NCBI GenBank assembly: GCA_015068555.1
Contig: SVKI01000011.1
Location: forward strand, 1-46,339
Origin: Oscillospiraceae bacterium
Lineage (GTDB): Bacteria; Bacillota; Clostridia; UBA1381; UBA9506
Length of the DNA stretch: 46,339 nt
Direction of reading: 5' to 3'
The position numbers and the translations under genes are program-made. The notes under the pieces are model-generated. The model made no database searches. It was not told where the DNA came from and was given only the letters and a program-made list of their open reading frames with translations. Of this stretch, positions 1 through 8,493 are shown piece after piece. Each line of letters begins with the position of its first letter. Position 1 is the first letter of the stretch.

Positions 1-95
1 ATATCGAGTTTGACCGAAGGGAAAACATATCGATTTTACGAAGTAAAAATATCGAGCAAACTTTAGTTTGCATATCGACAAAAATTTTGTCCCTA
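1..95. repeat. Tandem ATATCGA heptamers separated by mini-palindromes
   Basis: The heptamer ATATCGA occurs at 1-7, 27-33, 49-55 and 72-78, with unit lengths of 26, 22 and 23 nt. Each gap is filled by a different short self-complementary insert: GTTT/AAAC, TTTAC/GTAAA, CAAACT/AGTTTG and, after the last copy, ACAAAA/TTTTGT. The heptamer is fixed while the stem sequences vary, so the structure rather than the sequence of the spacers appears conserved. The array may continue left of the window. No function is known to me. Spacers are far too short for a CRISPR. Confidence 0.7.
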
Positions 96-138
96 ACTTG
101 ACAAAATCATAATAAAGAATGTCGAATTTTGGCGAAAT

Positions 139-318
139 AAAAAAGCCTTCCCCTTGAGGGGAAGGTGGGTTGCAAAGCAACTCGGATGAGGTGGAAATGT
201 AGGGAACAGCCTTTAGGATGTTCCGCAAATATATAATAACGGTTTGTCGGAAACCGCCAAACCCTACTGCACCTCACCACCGCCTACGGCAGAGCCTCTC
301 CTCGAGGAGAAGCCTTTG
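139..318. repeat. Composite palindromic repeat, MITE-like, non-coding
   Basis: Nested inverted repeats with no ORF. The outer ends are two hairpins: CCTTCCCC/GGGGAAGG at 146-165 and a 14-bp perfect palindrome centred on CTCGAG at 297-310. Inside lie GAGGTG (188-193) with CACCTC (270-275) and GTAGGG (199-204) with CCCTAC (262-267). The whole could fold into one long branched stem. The layout is that of a non-autonomous mobile or structured intergenic repeat. No second copy is visible in the window. The remaining bases up to the first gene at 404 show nothing else I can support. Confidence 0.6.
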
Positions 319-403
319 AAAGGTTGCATCTAAACTTTATGTCTCGCATTCAATTACAATCAGGATAAAAAAAGAATTTATAATCAACGAAATGAGGATG
401 AAA

Positions 404-964
404 ATGGACGTTTTTCTGGAGTATTTAATGACAAAAAAATCAACCACGGTTGATGTTTTAAAAAGGCTGGGTGTTGTACTTGTTGCCTTTATCGGTTGTG
501 TGGCGGTTACCGTTGTGTTTCCGATGATAGGTTCGTTTTTAACGCCGTACATTCTCCTGGGTATGGCAGGCGTTATTTATGGCTGTTTTGTGTGGCTTCG
601 CAACTTTAACTTAGAATATGAATACATTTTTACCAATGGTGAACTTGATGTTGATGTTGTGAAAGCACAGCAAATCAGAAAGAGAATCGCAAACCTTACG
701 TGCAAGAATATTACGGTTATGGCTTCCGATTCTAATGAAGAGTATAAAAAGGAGTTTGAAAATCCGTCTATTTCAAAAAAACAGAAAGCCGTTTATAATG
801 CTGCAGCCGGTCATGTGTATCATGTTTTGTATGTACATGATGGTGAAAAAATGTTGCTGACCTTTCAGCCGCCGGCCAAACTTTTGCAGGCAATGAAAAC
901 CTTTAACCCCAGAGCCATACACATTGATGCCGCAGACGTCGTAGAAGCAGAGCAGGCAGAATAA
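404..964 (+). CDS. Small two-helix membrane protein, DUF6106-like
   Basis: A protein of 186 residues with two hydrophobic segments (about residues 20-40 and 45-63), then a soluble C-terminal domain of about 120 residues. The N terminus MDVFLEYLMTKK resembles the clostridial DUF6106 family, recalled without a search; its function is unknown. The start is set at the third in-frame ATG because GAGG at 394-397 precedes it by 6 nt, while the ATG at 392 has no ribosome site. The stop lies 13 nt before cinA, so the two are probably co-transcribed. It probably sits in the cytoplasmic membrane with most of the protein in the cytosol. Confidence 0.6.
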   Translation: MDVFLEYLMTKKSTTVDVLKRLGVVLVAFIGCVAVTVVFPMIGSFLTPYILLGMAGVIYGCFVWLRNFNLEYEYIFTNGELDVDVVKAQQIRKRIANLTCKNITVMASDSNEEYKKEFENPSISKKQKAVYNAAAGHVYHVLYVHDGEKMLLTFQPPAKLLQAMKTFNPRAIHIDAADVVEAEQAE

Positions 965-977
965 GGAAGGAAATAAC

Positions 978-2201
978 ATGAAGGCAGAAATTATTGCTGT
1001 TGGAACAGAAATTTTAGTGGGCGATATTGTGAATACCAATGCACAGTTTATATCTGAAAGACTGTTTGCTTTGGGTATTGATGTGCACTATCAAACGGTG
1101 GTGGGTGATAATCCGGGCCGATTGACAGATGCCGTTTCGTTAGCTTTTTCCCGTGCTGATGTGGTTATTTTCTCAGGCGGTTTAGGACCTACGGACGATG
1201 ATTTAACAAAAGAAACAGTGGCGGCATATTTTGATGCGCCGCTGCTTTTTCATGAAGATATTAAGCTGCAGATAGAACAATACCTTCATAAGACCTGCAG
1301 CGGTGGAAACACAAAGCAGGCCTATATTCCCGAAGGCGCTGTCATTTTGCAAAATGACAGAGGAACGGCGCCGGGAATTATTCTTGAAAAGAATGAGAAA
1401 ACAGCCATATTATTACCGGGACCGCCCAGAGAATTGTTGCCGATGTTTACAGAACAGGTGGAGCCTTATTTAAAACAACGTTCGGGCTTTGTAATGGTTG
1501 AAAAAATGGTGCGCATTTTCGGAATTGGGGAATCGCGCGTGGGCGATATTATTTCAGATCTGATGGAGAGTGCAAACCCCACCGTGGCGCCCTATGCCAA
1601 AGATAATGAGGTTACGCTGCGGATTGCTGCCAAGGCAGAAACAGAAAAAGCGGCAAATGCCATGATTGAAGATATGAATAAAAAGCTGTCGGAAAGATTA
1701 GGCGCTTATATCTACGGCTATGATGAGATGGACATGGCCAAAACGGTTGTAGCCTTGCTGCAGGAGAAAAATCTGACTATTGCCTGTGCCGAATCGTGCA
1801 CGGCCGGTCTTTTAACGGCGACGCTCGGGGATGTACCCGGCGTATCTTCTGTTTTGCACGAAAGCATTGTGACCTATTCTAATGAAGCAAAGCAAAAACA
1901 TCTGCACGTTTCGGCAGAAACCTTGGCGCAATACGGTGCAGTCAGTGAGCAAACAGCCATTGAAATGGCCGAAGGTATTCAAAAAACGACAGGTGCTAAA
2001 GTAGGCGTTTCCGTCACAGGCATTGCAGGGCCGGATGGTGGAACGGAGGAAAAACCGGTAGGACTTGTGTATGTTGCTGTGGCTTATGGCGGAAGTACCA
2101 CGGTCCGCCGTTTACAACTCATCGGAACACGAGGAAAAATCAGGCAGGCATCCGTGCTGCATGCCTTAAACGAAGTGAGAAAAAGAATTGTATCAAAGTA
2201 A
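978..2201 (+). CDS. cinA: CinA: MoaB-like domain plus nicotinamide-nucleotide amidase
   Basis: A 407-residue protein with the usual CinA layout. The N-terminal MoCF/MoaB-like domain shows GTEILVGDIVNTN near residue 8 and SGGLGPTDDD near residue 68. The C-terminal PncC-type amidase domain carries CAESCTAG (about residue 277) and VTGIAGPDGG. In the family the C-terminal part deamidates nicotinamide mononucleotide, recycling NAD by-products; the N-terminal part is linked to ADP-ribose pyrophosphatase activity. A GGAAGG ribosome site precedes the ATG. It lies 40 bp upstream of recA, the classic cinA-recA pairing of Firmicutes. Full length and intact. Confidence 0.93.
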   Translation: MKAEIIAVGTEILVGDIVNTNAQFISERLFALGIDVHYQTVVGDNPGRLTDAVSLAFSRADVVIFSGGLGPTDDDLTKETVAAYFDAPLLFHEDIKLQIEQYLHKTCSGGNTKQAYIPEGAVILQNDRGTAPGIILEKNEKTAILLPGPPRELLPMFTEQVEPYLKQRSGFVMVEKMVRIFGIGESRVGDIISDLMESANPTVAPYAKDNEVTLRIAAKAETEKAANAMIEDMNKKLSERLGAYIYGYDEMDMAKTVVALLQEKNLTIACAESCTAGLLTATLGDVPGVSSVLHESIVTYSNEAKQKHLHVSAETLAQYGAVSEQTAIEMAEGIQKTTGAKVGVSVTGIAGPDGGTEEKPVGLVYVAVAYGGSTTVRRLQLIGTRGKIRQASVLHALNEVRKRIVSK

Positions 2202-2241
2202 GCAAAAGATTAAATTATGATAGAGAAATGAGGATTGTGTT

Positions 2242-3345
2242 ATGTTGGAAAAAAGACCTCCTGTAGCGGATAAAAAACGAGTGGATACGGCTGGCAAATC
2301 AGCTTCTTCGGAGCGCGAAGAAGCTTTGAAAATGGCCATGAACCAAATTGAAAAAACCTTTGGAAAAGGCGCTGTTATGCGTCTTGGCAGTGAAGCACGC
2401 CTGAATGTGGAGTCTATTTCAACCGGCGCACTCAGCCTTGATGCAGCGCTCGGCATCGGCGGTCTGCCCAAAGGCAGAATTGTTGAAATTTACGGTCCTG
2501 AATCCTCGGGTAAAACAACGGTGGCTCTGCACGCAGTTGCAGAGGCGCAGAAAACAGGCGGCAATGTGGCTTTTATTGACGCCGAGCATGCACTTGATCC
2601 GGTTTATGCAGCGCGTTTGGGCGTCAATGTGGATGATTTGATTGTTGCCCAGCCGGATACAGGTGAGCAGGCGTTGGAAATCGCAGAAATGCTGACGCGA
2701 AGCGGTGCGGTGGATCTGATCGTTATTGACTCTGTGGCAGCCTTAGTTCCCAAAGCAGAAATTGAAGGCGAGATGGGCGATTCTCATGTGGGCTTACATG
2801 CACGCCTTATGAGCCAGGCGTTGAGAAAACTGGCCGGTGTTATCAGCAAGGCCGGAACCGTTGCTATTTTCATTAACCAGTTGCGTGAAAAAGTAGGTGT
2901 TATTTACGGTAATCCTGAAGTGACAACAGGTGGTCGCGCGCTTAAATTCTACGCCTCCGTTCGTATGGAAATCAGAAAACAGGAATTTATTAAGCAGGGC
3001 ACGGAAAATGTTGGTGCACGTACAAAGGCAAAAATTGTGAAAAACAAGGTAGCACCGCCGTTTCGCGAAGCTGAATTTGACATTATGTACGGCGAAGGTA
3101 TTTCGAAGGTTGGTTGCGTACTTGATATGGCAACCGAATATGACATTCTGCAAAAAAGCGGCACCTGGTATGCCTATGGAGAAGTTCGTTTAGGTCAGGG
3201 TCGTGAGAATTCAAAAAAATATCTGCAGGAAAATCCTGATTTGCTGGCAGAGTTGGAACGTAAGGTCAGAGAAAAGCTGTTTGCGTCTCCTGCTGAAGAT
3301 GCAGCCAGTGACGCTGACGCACGGAGCGGATTAGGGGAGTTTTAA
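2242..3345 (+). CDS. recA: Recombinase RecA
   Basis: A 367-residue RecA, which forms ATP-dependent filaments on single-stranded DNA for strand exchange and stimulates LexA self-cleavage. Walker [10 protein letters not shown] lies at about residues 85-93, and the Walker B region reads [10 protein letters not shown]. The ssDNA-binding loop region [17 protein letters not shown] is present. A somewhat long N-terminal extension rich in Lys/Ala precedes the usual core ([22 protein letters not shown]). GAGG lies about 8 nt before the ATG. No clear SOS box was found in the short cinA-recA gap, so it may be expressed mainly from the cinA promoter. Confidence 0.98.
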   Translation: MLEKRPPVADKKRVDTAGKSASSEREEALKMAMNQIEKTFGKGAVMRLGSEARLNVESISTGALSLDAALGIGGLPKGRIVEIYGPESSGKTTVALHAVAEAQKTGGNVAFIDAEHALDPVYAARLGVNVDDLIVAQPDTGEQALEIAEMLTRSGAVDLIVIDSVAALVPKAEIEGEMGDSHVGLHARLMSQALRKLAGVISKAGTVAIFINQLREKVGVIYGNPEVTTGGRALKFYASVRMEIRKQEFIKQGTENVGARTKAKIVKNKVAPPFREAEFDIMYGEGISKVGCVLDMATEYDILQKSGTWYAYGEVRLGQGRENSKKYLQENPDLLAELERKVREKLFASPAEDAASDADARSGLGEF

Positions 3346-3353
3346 TGACAACG

Positions 3354-3407
3354 CCCTGTATCCGCAGGGTGCATGAGACAACATGGTGTTCTCTGCGCAA
3401 TACAGGG
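3354..3407 (+). other. Long imperfect hairpin between recA and the Ppx/GppA gene
   Basis: CCCTGTATCCGCAG (3354-3367) can pair with CTGCGCAATACAGGG (3393-3407), leaving a loop of about 25 nt. No T tract follows, so it is not a standard terminator. It may be an RNA processing or stability element that separates recA expression from the downstream genes. Confidence 0.4.
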
Positions 3408-3442
3408 AATAGTTTACGGTAGAGAAAAGGGAGGCAGCTGCG

Positions 3443-4339
3443 GTGAAGTATGCGGTGATCGATGTCGGTTCTAACACAGTCAGATTATGCATTTATAAAA
3501 TAAAGGACGGTCAGTTGTCTCTCATTTTAAATGAGCGCGTGATGGCGCGGCTGGGCTCTAAAACAGAAAACGGTGCATTGACCGATGAAGGCATTGAAGC
3601 GGCTTGTCAGGCCTTGGAAACTCTGCGTATTCCGCTTGAAAAGACAGGTGCAGACAGCTTGCATGTGTTTGCTACAGCGGCCTTACGAAACATTACAAAT
3701 TCACAAGAAGCGGTTGCAACTATCAGTCAGCGTACCGGTATTGATATTGAGGTTTTAAGCGGAGAAAGTGAAGCGATTTTAACCTTTTCTGGTGCCGGTT
3801 TTGACAGAACCTTAGAAACTGGTATTCTGGCCGATGTGGGTGGTGGCAGCAGTGAAGTGATTATTATCAAAAACGGAAAGCCTGTCAAAACCCAAAGTCT
3901 GCCAATTGGCTCTTTAACGGCTTTTGTTCGTTTTGTAGGTAAGCGTCCGGCTTTAGAAGAACAAATAGCCAATCTCAGACAATGTGTAAAAGATATGATC
4001 AGTGTGTCGTTTGAAAAGGAAGGTTCCTACAATGTTTTGTATGGCATCGGCGGCGCAGCACGTGGCGCCTATGAGCTTGAAAAATTGTTAGACCCGTCGT
4101 CAGGTGGTGCGGTTTCGGCTTTAGAACTGCTTTTAAAACGCCTGTTGCAGGACGAAAAACTGGCAGAAACAAGCATTCAAAAGGCCAGCCCGGAACGGCT
4201 TGACACGGCACTGCCCGGTATGGCTATTTTATGTGAAATAGCAAAGTTTTTTGATTGTAAGCGTATGGAAGTGTGCAATGGGGGTGTCAGAGAAGGCTAT
4301 CTGTTGCAACAAATAGAGAAGGGGAAAATGCATGGCTAA
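3443..4339 (+). CDS. Ppx/GppA family phosphatase (exopolyphosphatase-like)
   Basis: A 298-residue protein of the ASKHA-fold Ppx/GppA family, which hydrolyses polyphosphate or pppGpp. The family phosphate-1 motif is seen as VIDVGSNTVRL at residues 4-14 and the phosphate-2 motif as ADVGGGSSEV at about residue 132. This is the short, single-module form (about 300 residues) that lacks the C-terminal HD-like domain. It starts with GTG behind a GGGAGG ribosome site. The 3' end overlaps mtaB by 8 nt, indicating translational coupling. Substrate cannot be decided from sequence. Confidence 0.85.
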   Translation: MKYAVIDVGSNTVRLCIYKIKDGQLSLILNERVMARLGSKTENGALTDEGIEAACQALETLRIPLEKTGADSLHVFATAALRNITNSQEAVATISQRTGIDIEVLSGESEAILTFSGAGFDRTLETGILADVGGGSSEVIIIKNGKPVKTQSLPIGSLTAFVRFVGKRPALEEQIANLRQCVKDMISVSFEKEGSYNVLYGIGGAARGAYELEKLLDPSSGGAVSALELLLKRLLQDEKLAETSIQKASPERLDTALPGMAILCEIAKFFDCKRMEVCNGGVREGYLLQQIEKGKMHG

Positions 4340-5636
4340 AACAGTTGCTTTTTGTACGCTGGGATGTAAAGTGAATCAATATGAATCAGAAGCGGTGCTG
4401 GAGCAGTTTTTAAAAAAAGGCTATCATGCTGTCGATTTTTCTGAGACGGCAGATGTCTATATTATTAACACTTGTACGGTGACGCATTTAAGTGACCGTA
4501 AATCCCGCCAGATGATCCGGCGCGCAAAACAACATAATCCGCACTCGGTTTTGGTCGTGATGGGATGCTATGTACAAACCAATCCGGATGCTGTTTTAAA
4601 AATCCCGGATGTGGATGTGCTGATTGGAACGGCAAACCGAGGCAAGGTGCCGGAGGCCGTTGAGCAGTTTTTGGCGGAACAAAAACGGATTGACTTGGTA
4701 GAAGAAAAGGTTGATGCCTGTTTTGAAGCCTTATCGATTGACGGAACCGGGCAGGAACATACCCGCGCCTATATCAAGGTGCAGGAGGGGTGTAACCAGT
4801 TTTGTTCCTACTGTATCATTCCTTATGCCAGGGGACGCATTCGTTCAAGAAGTATAGATAGTACGGTAGAAGAGGCAAAAAGATTGGTGGCTTCTGGCTT
4901 TTGTGAGTTGGTTGTTACGGGTATTCACCTGGCTTCCTGGGGCAAAGACAGTGGAGAAGGTACTTTAGTTGATTTGTTAGAGGCGTTGCAAAAAACAGAG
5001 GGACTTAAGCGCATCCGTTTAGGTTCGCTGGAACCCACTCTTTGCACGAAGGATTTTGCGAAAAAAATTGCGGCATTAGATAAGGTATGCCACCATTTCC
5101 ATTTATCTTTGCAAAGTGGTTGCGATGCCACTCTGCAAAGAATGAACAGAAAGTATCTCACAGCCGGTTATATGCAAGCCGTACAGGATTTGCGTGAAGC
5201 AATGGACGATGCAGCGATCACCACCGATATCATGGTGGGCTTTCCGGGAGAGACAGAGGAAGAATTTGCGGCAAGTTTTGCGTTTATGAAAGCTTTGCAT
5301 CTTGCAGATGCACATGTTTTTAAATACTCGCCTCGAAATGGAACGGTCGCTGCCAAAATGGAAGGGCAGATAGAGCCGCAGGTCAAAGAGGCAAGAAGTC
5401 GCAAGATGATAGCCCTGACAAAGGCATATCAAGCAGAATTTGCAGAGAAATTTGTATCTGCACAAATGCCGGTACTGATAGAACAGGAAGTCAGACCGGG
5501 CGTTTATGAGGGGAAAACAGGGAACTATATAACCGTGTTGGTAGAGAGCAAAGAAAATATATGCGGTCATCTCGTGCAGGTCACCATGTGTTCTGCTGAA
5601 GGGGCCTTACTACACGGCGTGATATGCCGCTCATAA
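4332..5636 (+). CDS. mtaB: tRNA t6A37 methylthiotransferase MtaB
   Basis: A 434-residue radical-SAM methylthiotransferase. The N-terminal UPF0004 domain begins FCTLGCKVNQYESE, the MtaB-type signature, with further Cys in NTCTVT and MGCYVQTNP. The radical SAM cluster motif CNQFCSYC gives Cys154, 158 and 161. A TRAM-like domain lies at the C terminus. The enzyme converts t6A at position 37 of ANN-reading tRNAs to ms2t6A using two 4Fe-4S clusters. The start ATG lies inside the end of the upstream phosphatase gene behind GAGAAGGGG. Confidence 0.94.
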   Translation: MAKTVAFCTLGCKVNQYESEAVLEQFLKKGYHAVDFSETADVYIINTCTVTHLSDRKSRQMIRRAKQHNPHSVLVVMGCYVQTNPDAVLKIPDVDVLIGTANRGKVPEAVEQFLAEQKRIDLVEEKVDACFEALSIDGTGQEHTRAYIKVQEGCNQFCSYCIIPYARGRIRSRSIDSTVEEAKRLVASGFCELVVTGIHLASWGKDSGEGTLVDLLEALQKTEGLKRIRLGSLEPTLCTKDFAKKIAALDKVCHHFHLSLQSGCDATLQRMNRKYLTAGYMQAVQDLREAMDDAAITTDIMVGFPGETEEEFAASFAFMKALHLADAHVFKYSPRNGTVAAKMEGQIEPQVKEARSRKMIALTKAYQAEFAEKFVSAQMPVLIEQEVRPGVYEGKTGNYITVLVESKENICGHLVQVTMCSAEGALLHGVICRS

Positions 5637-5690
5637 TCATATTACGAGACACATATATTTAACTATAGGGTTAAATAGGGAGCTGTGTCG

Positions 5691-6401
5691 ATGATTATTT
5701 TTGTTAAAAAGTGGAATAGTATCCTCATAGCATTGACGTTTTTATTCGTGTTGGGTGCGCTTGGCCTTGTTTGCCGCTCGGTCTGCGTGTATCCTGTTTC
5801 GGGTGTGGCGTGTAGCGGAAAAAAGATTGTCATTGATGCCGGTCATGGTGACCCGGATGGCGGAGCCGTTGGCATCAGTGGTGTCCTCGAAAAGGACCTG
5901 AATTTAAAAATAGCGAAATATCTTCAGGCATATCTTGAAGAAAACGGCGCCGAGGTGATGATGACACGCACCGGTGATGCGGGTCTTTTTGATTCAAAAA
6001 GTGGCACCGTTCGCGAGAAAAAGAGGGCGGATTTACAAACGCGCGTCAAGCTGATGAATGAATCTGATGCCGAGCTTTTGGTAAGCGTTCACATGAACAA
6101 GTTTACCGACGGCCGTTACAGCGGTCCGCAGGTGTTTTATGCAGAAAGCACGGATGTGTCAAAGCAGTTGGCAGAAGTTATACAGGCTGAGTTAATCAGT
6201 CAGTTGCAGCCACCTTCGGAACGCACTATCAAGCCCGGCAAGGATATTTACTTATTAAAGCACGCAAAGGTGCCGGCCGTTTTGGTTGAATGCGGATTTC
6301 TATCCAACGAAAAAGAAGAAACATTATTACAGGACGAAGACTATCAAAAGAGAGTCGCCTGGGCGCTATATTGTGGCATCGAGAAATTTTTGGAGGCATA
6401 A
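5691..6401 (+). CDS. cwlD: Spore cortex N-acetylmuramoyl-L-alanine amidase CwlD
   Basis: A 236-residue Amidase_3 zinc enzyme with an N-terminal membrane anchor (residues 8-30). Zinc and catalytic motifs: IDAGHGDPDGGAVG, the Glu in LEKDLNLKIA, SVHMNKF, and VECGFLSNEKE near the end. CwlD removes peptide side chains from muramic acid so that muramic-delta-lactam can form in the spore cortex, which is needed for germination. I start at the ATG at 5691, because GGAG lies 8 nt upstream, rather than at a GTG six bases earlier that would be too close. Direct evidence of a sporulating host. Confidence 0.85.
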   Translation: MIIFVKKWNSILIALTFLFVLGALGLVCRSVCVYPVSGVACSGKKIVIDAGHGDPDGGAVGISGVLEKDLNLKIAKYLQAYLEENGAEVMMTRTGDAGLFDSKSGTVREKKRADLQTRVKLMNESDAELLVSVHMNKFTDGRYSGPQVFYAESTDVSKQLAEVIQAELISQLQPPSERTIKPGKDIYLLKHAKVPAVLVECGFLSNEKEETLLQDEDYQKRVAWALYCGIEKFLEA

Positions 6402-6415
6402 ACAAGGAGGCACAA

Positions 6416-7558
6416 ATGAAAAAATTTAAAATACCCTACCTGAATCTTTTACCTGTGTTTATCATTGCTGTTTTTATTGTTAAACTTGTATTTACAACAA
6501 AGCTCTCATTCGGGAGTCTGTTTGATGTTCTCTATGATTGCGTGGCTTACTTTGTGTGGGGCTTTGTTTTGGCTTATCTTTTAGACCCGGCACTTCGTTT
6601 TTTTGAACGGTTGATTCACTCAGAAAAAGACACACCCAGGGCTAAAAAGGTCAAACGGGGTTGCCTGATAGCCTTTTTATACCTGTTGGTTGCCGGCGCT
6701 ATCACCATTTTTGTGGTGGCCATTATTCCGACCATCCGCACCGGTGTGAATGAATTGATGCTGAACTTGCCGCGATACGCCATGAGTGTGGAGCAGTGGT
6801 TATCTGACTTTTCAGTTACGGCAAATTCATCCCTATATCTCGCTGTAGAAAATTGGCTGGAAAGCGGTCTGCAGTTTTTATACACATGGTTAAAAGGACT
6901 CGATATATCCTCCATCAGCGATACAGTCGGAACAGCTGTTACCACTTCTGTCAAGGCGGTTGTGCGCGTCGTATTTGGTGTAGTTGTTTCAGTTTATTTT
7001 CTCTATAGTAAAGAAGGTCTTGTCAAACAGGCAAAACGATTGGTGTATGCCCTGTTGTCAAAAGAAAGAGCAGACAACGTTATTGAAAAAGGCAAGCGCA
7101 TGAATGAGATTTTTTTGAATTTCATCGTCAGTAAATTGATGCAATCACTGATATTGTTTATCGTTGGCCTGGTTGTACTGGTGCCAATTGGTATTCCGCT
7201 TGCGCCGCTGATTTCGCTCTTTATCGCTATTACGAATATGATTCCTTATTTTGGTCCGTATATCGGTGCGATTCCCAGCGTAATTTTGGCTTTCTTTTAT
7301 CAGCCCATTATGGCGCTGTGGGTGATTCTGTACGCCATAGGTGTACAAATTTTGGATAACTTGTTCATCAGCCCCAAAATCATGTCGGAGCAAATGGGTA
7401 TCAGTCCACTTTTGGTTATTGCCGGCGTGACTATCGGCGGTTCTTTAGGCGGTATTTTGGGTATGTTTATCGGCGTACCTGTGATAGCTGTGATTAAGCT
7501 TGTCTTCTATGATTCCTTTATTGAAAGACGGTTAAAAAACAAAGAGATTGAGTTATAG
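6416..7558 (+). CDS. AI-2E family (PerM-like) membrane transporter
   Basis: A 380-residue polytopic membrane protein with about seven or eight hydrophobic segments, in the AI-2E/PerM (UPF0118) family. Seen: paired N-terminal helices, a central soluble stretch (about residues 100-185), then C-terminal helices containing ITNMIPYFGPYIGAIPS and the glycine-rich VTIGGSLGGILGMFIGVPV typical of the family. Some members export autoinducer-2 or exchange sodium for protons; substrate here is unknown. AAGGAGG precedes the ATG. It lies 14 bp after cwlD and is probably in its operon. Confidence 0.87.
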   Translation: MKKFKIPYLNLLPVFIIAVFIVKLVFTTKLSFGSLFDVLYDCVAYFVWGFVLAYLLDPALRFFERLIHSEKDTPRAKKVKRGCLIAFLYLLVAGAITIFVVAIIPTIRTGVNELMLNLPRYAMSVEQWLSDFSVTANSSLYLAVENWLESGLQFLYTWLKGLDISSISDTVGTAVTTSVKAVVRVVFGVVVSVYFLYSKEGLVKQAKRLVYALLSKERADNVIEKGKRMNEIFLNFIVSKLMQSLILFIVGLVVLVPIGIPLAPLISLFIAITNMIPYFGPYIGAIPSVILAFFYQPIMALWVILYAIGVQILDNLFISPKIMSEQMGISPLLVIAGVTIGGSLGGILGMFIGVPVIAVIKLVFYDSFIERRLKNKEIEL

Positions 7559-7601
7559 ACACAATCAAACGGTTGTATATATAAATTTAGATAAAAAAAA
7601 C

Positions 7602-7630
7602 TTGCAAAATGTGAAATCATGTGATATAAT
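7602..7630 (+). promoter_or_regulatory. SigA promoter of rpmE
   Basis: TTGCAA (7602-7607), a 17-nt spacer and TATAAT (7625-7630), 38 nt before the rpmE start. Confidence 0.75.
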
Positions 7631-7667
7631 CGCTATGATATGTTAATGGCTGAAAGAGGTGAAACAA

Positions 7668-7874
7668 ATGAAAGAAGGAATTCATCCTAACTATGTTGAT
7701 ACAACGATTAAGTGTGCTTGCGGTAATGTAATTGAAACCGGTTCCACAAAGGAGAATATCACGGTTGAAATTTGTTCCAAATGCCACCCGTTCTTTACCG
7801 GTAAACAGAAGCTGGTAGATACCGGCGGACGTGTAGAGAAGTTCAGAAAGCGTTTTGGTCTCAAAGAGCAGTAA
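7668..7874 (+). CDS. rpmE: 50S ribosomal protein L31, zinc-binding type
   Basis: A 68-residue L31 with the zinc cysteines present (CAC near residue 13, then [12 protein letters not shown]), so it is the C+ form rather than the zinc-free paralogue. The sequence ends with [11 protein letters not shown], standard for the family. Start placed at the ATG behind AGAGGTG; an upstream GTG lies within that ribosome site and is rejected. It has its own strong promoter. Confidence 0.96.
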   Translation: MKEGIHPNYVDTTIKCACGNVIETGSTKENITVEICSKCHPFFTGKQKLVDTGGRVEKFRKRFGLKEQ

Positions 7875-7920
7875 GCTTTATGGGGCAGCAAACGCAGAAA
7901 ATGGATGGAGGTAATTGCAA

Positions 7921-8151
7921 ATGTTGTTGGCTGTGCAGATTCTGCATATCATCATCACCATTTTGTTAATCGTTATTGTTTTGTTCCAATCCGGTAAACA
8001 GGCGGGTCTTTCCGGTACAATTGCCGGTGGCTCTGAAACCTTTTTCGGAAAGAATAAAGGCAGAACGATTGACGCAATTTTAGAAAAGTGGACTTCAGTT
8101 GTTGCTATTCTTTTCTTGATAACATCAATTGCACTGTTCTTTCTTAAGTAA
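7921..8151 (+). CDS. secG: Preprotein translocase subunit SecG
   Basis: A 76-residue protein with two membrane helices (about residues 3-22 and 55-75) joined by the conserved glycine-rich cytoplasmic loop SGKQAGLSGTIAGGSETFFGKNK. SecG is the small auxiliary subunit of the SecYEG channel and helps SecA-driven translocation. ATG chosen behind GGAGG with a 9-nt gap. It lies 46 bp downstream of rpmE with no terminator between, so it is probably co-transcribed. Confidence 0.93.
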   Translation: MLLAVQILHIIITILLIVIVLFQSGKQAGLSGTIAGGSETFFGKNKGRTIDAILEKWTSVVAILFLITSIALFFLK

Positions 8152-8325
8152 AGCCACATAATGGCGAAGTGGCCGTTCTGTGAGGGCTGTGATGTGCCTG
8201 TGAAACGAGCATACGCCATTGCCCTGTTATATAGCAGCACGGGACTTTTACTTGATTCAAGCAGCCGGACATGCTCCGGGAGCATGCAACCGAAGCACTA
8301 TGGTGATTTGGTTAATTTAGAGGTG
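8152..8325 (+). other. Structured 3' UTR or candidate small RNA after secG
   Basis: About 175 nt with no credible gene. It begins with hairpin GCCAC/GTGGC (8153-8173) and contains CATGCT/GAGCATG-type and AGGGC/GCCCT pairings, then runs into a strong terminator. No promoter is visible inside, so it is most simply the long structured tail of the secG mRNA, possibly released as a small RNA. The location next to secG made me look for tmRNA, SRP RNA and 6S RNA; none of their conserved sequences is present. Confidence 0.35.
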
Positions 8326-8359
8326 AAAAGCCGTGCGTTTATATAGCGTGCGGCTTTTT
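8326..8359 (+). terminator. Rho-independent terminator after secG
   Basis: AAAAGCCGTGCG pairs with CGTGCGGCTTTT (two G-T wobbles) around a 9-nt loop and ends in a T run. Confidence 0.85.
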
Positions 8360-8493
8360 CTCTTTAGAAAGAATTAAATGCATTGAACTTTAACCGGCGG
8401 TTGATGCCGGTATTTAAAAAGTTTATTATCTGTCTTGTCCGCCCACGGCAAGATGTATAAAAAAATTGTGGGCAGAAAGGCATTGGAATTACT
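8360..8493 (+). promoter_or_regulatory. Leader of efp with a hairpin near the ribosome site
   Basis: GCCCAC (8441-8446) pairs with GTGGGC (8468-8473), ending 20 nt before the efp start. A possible promoter (TTGTCC, 15 nt, TATAAA) overlaps this hairpin but its spacing is poor. Regulation through the hairpin is only a guess. Confidence 0.3.

Noticed and set aside
1-95. CRISPR-like array
   Set aside because: Repeat of 7 nt and spacers of 15-19 nt that are themselves palindromic; no cas genes.
5103-5570. 155-codon frame antisense to mtaB
   Set aside because: Shadow of a well-supported gene; Cys/Phe-rich without family resemblance.
8152-8325. tmRNA, SRP RNA, 6S RNA or RNase P RNA
   Set aside because: None of their conserved sequences is present.
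8161-8346. 61-codon reading frame between secG and efp
   Set aside because: No ribosome site, runs through a strong terminator, no resemblance to any protein.
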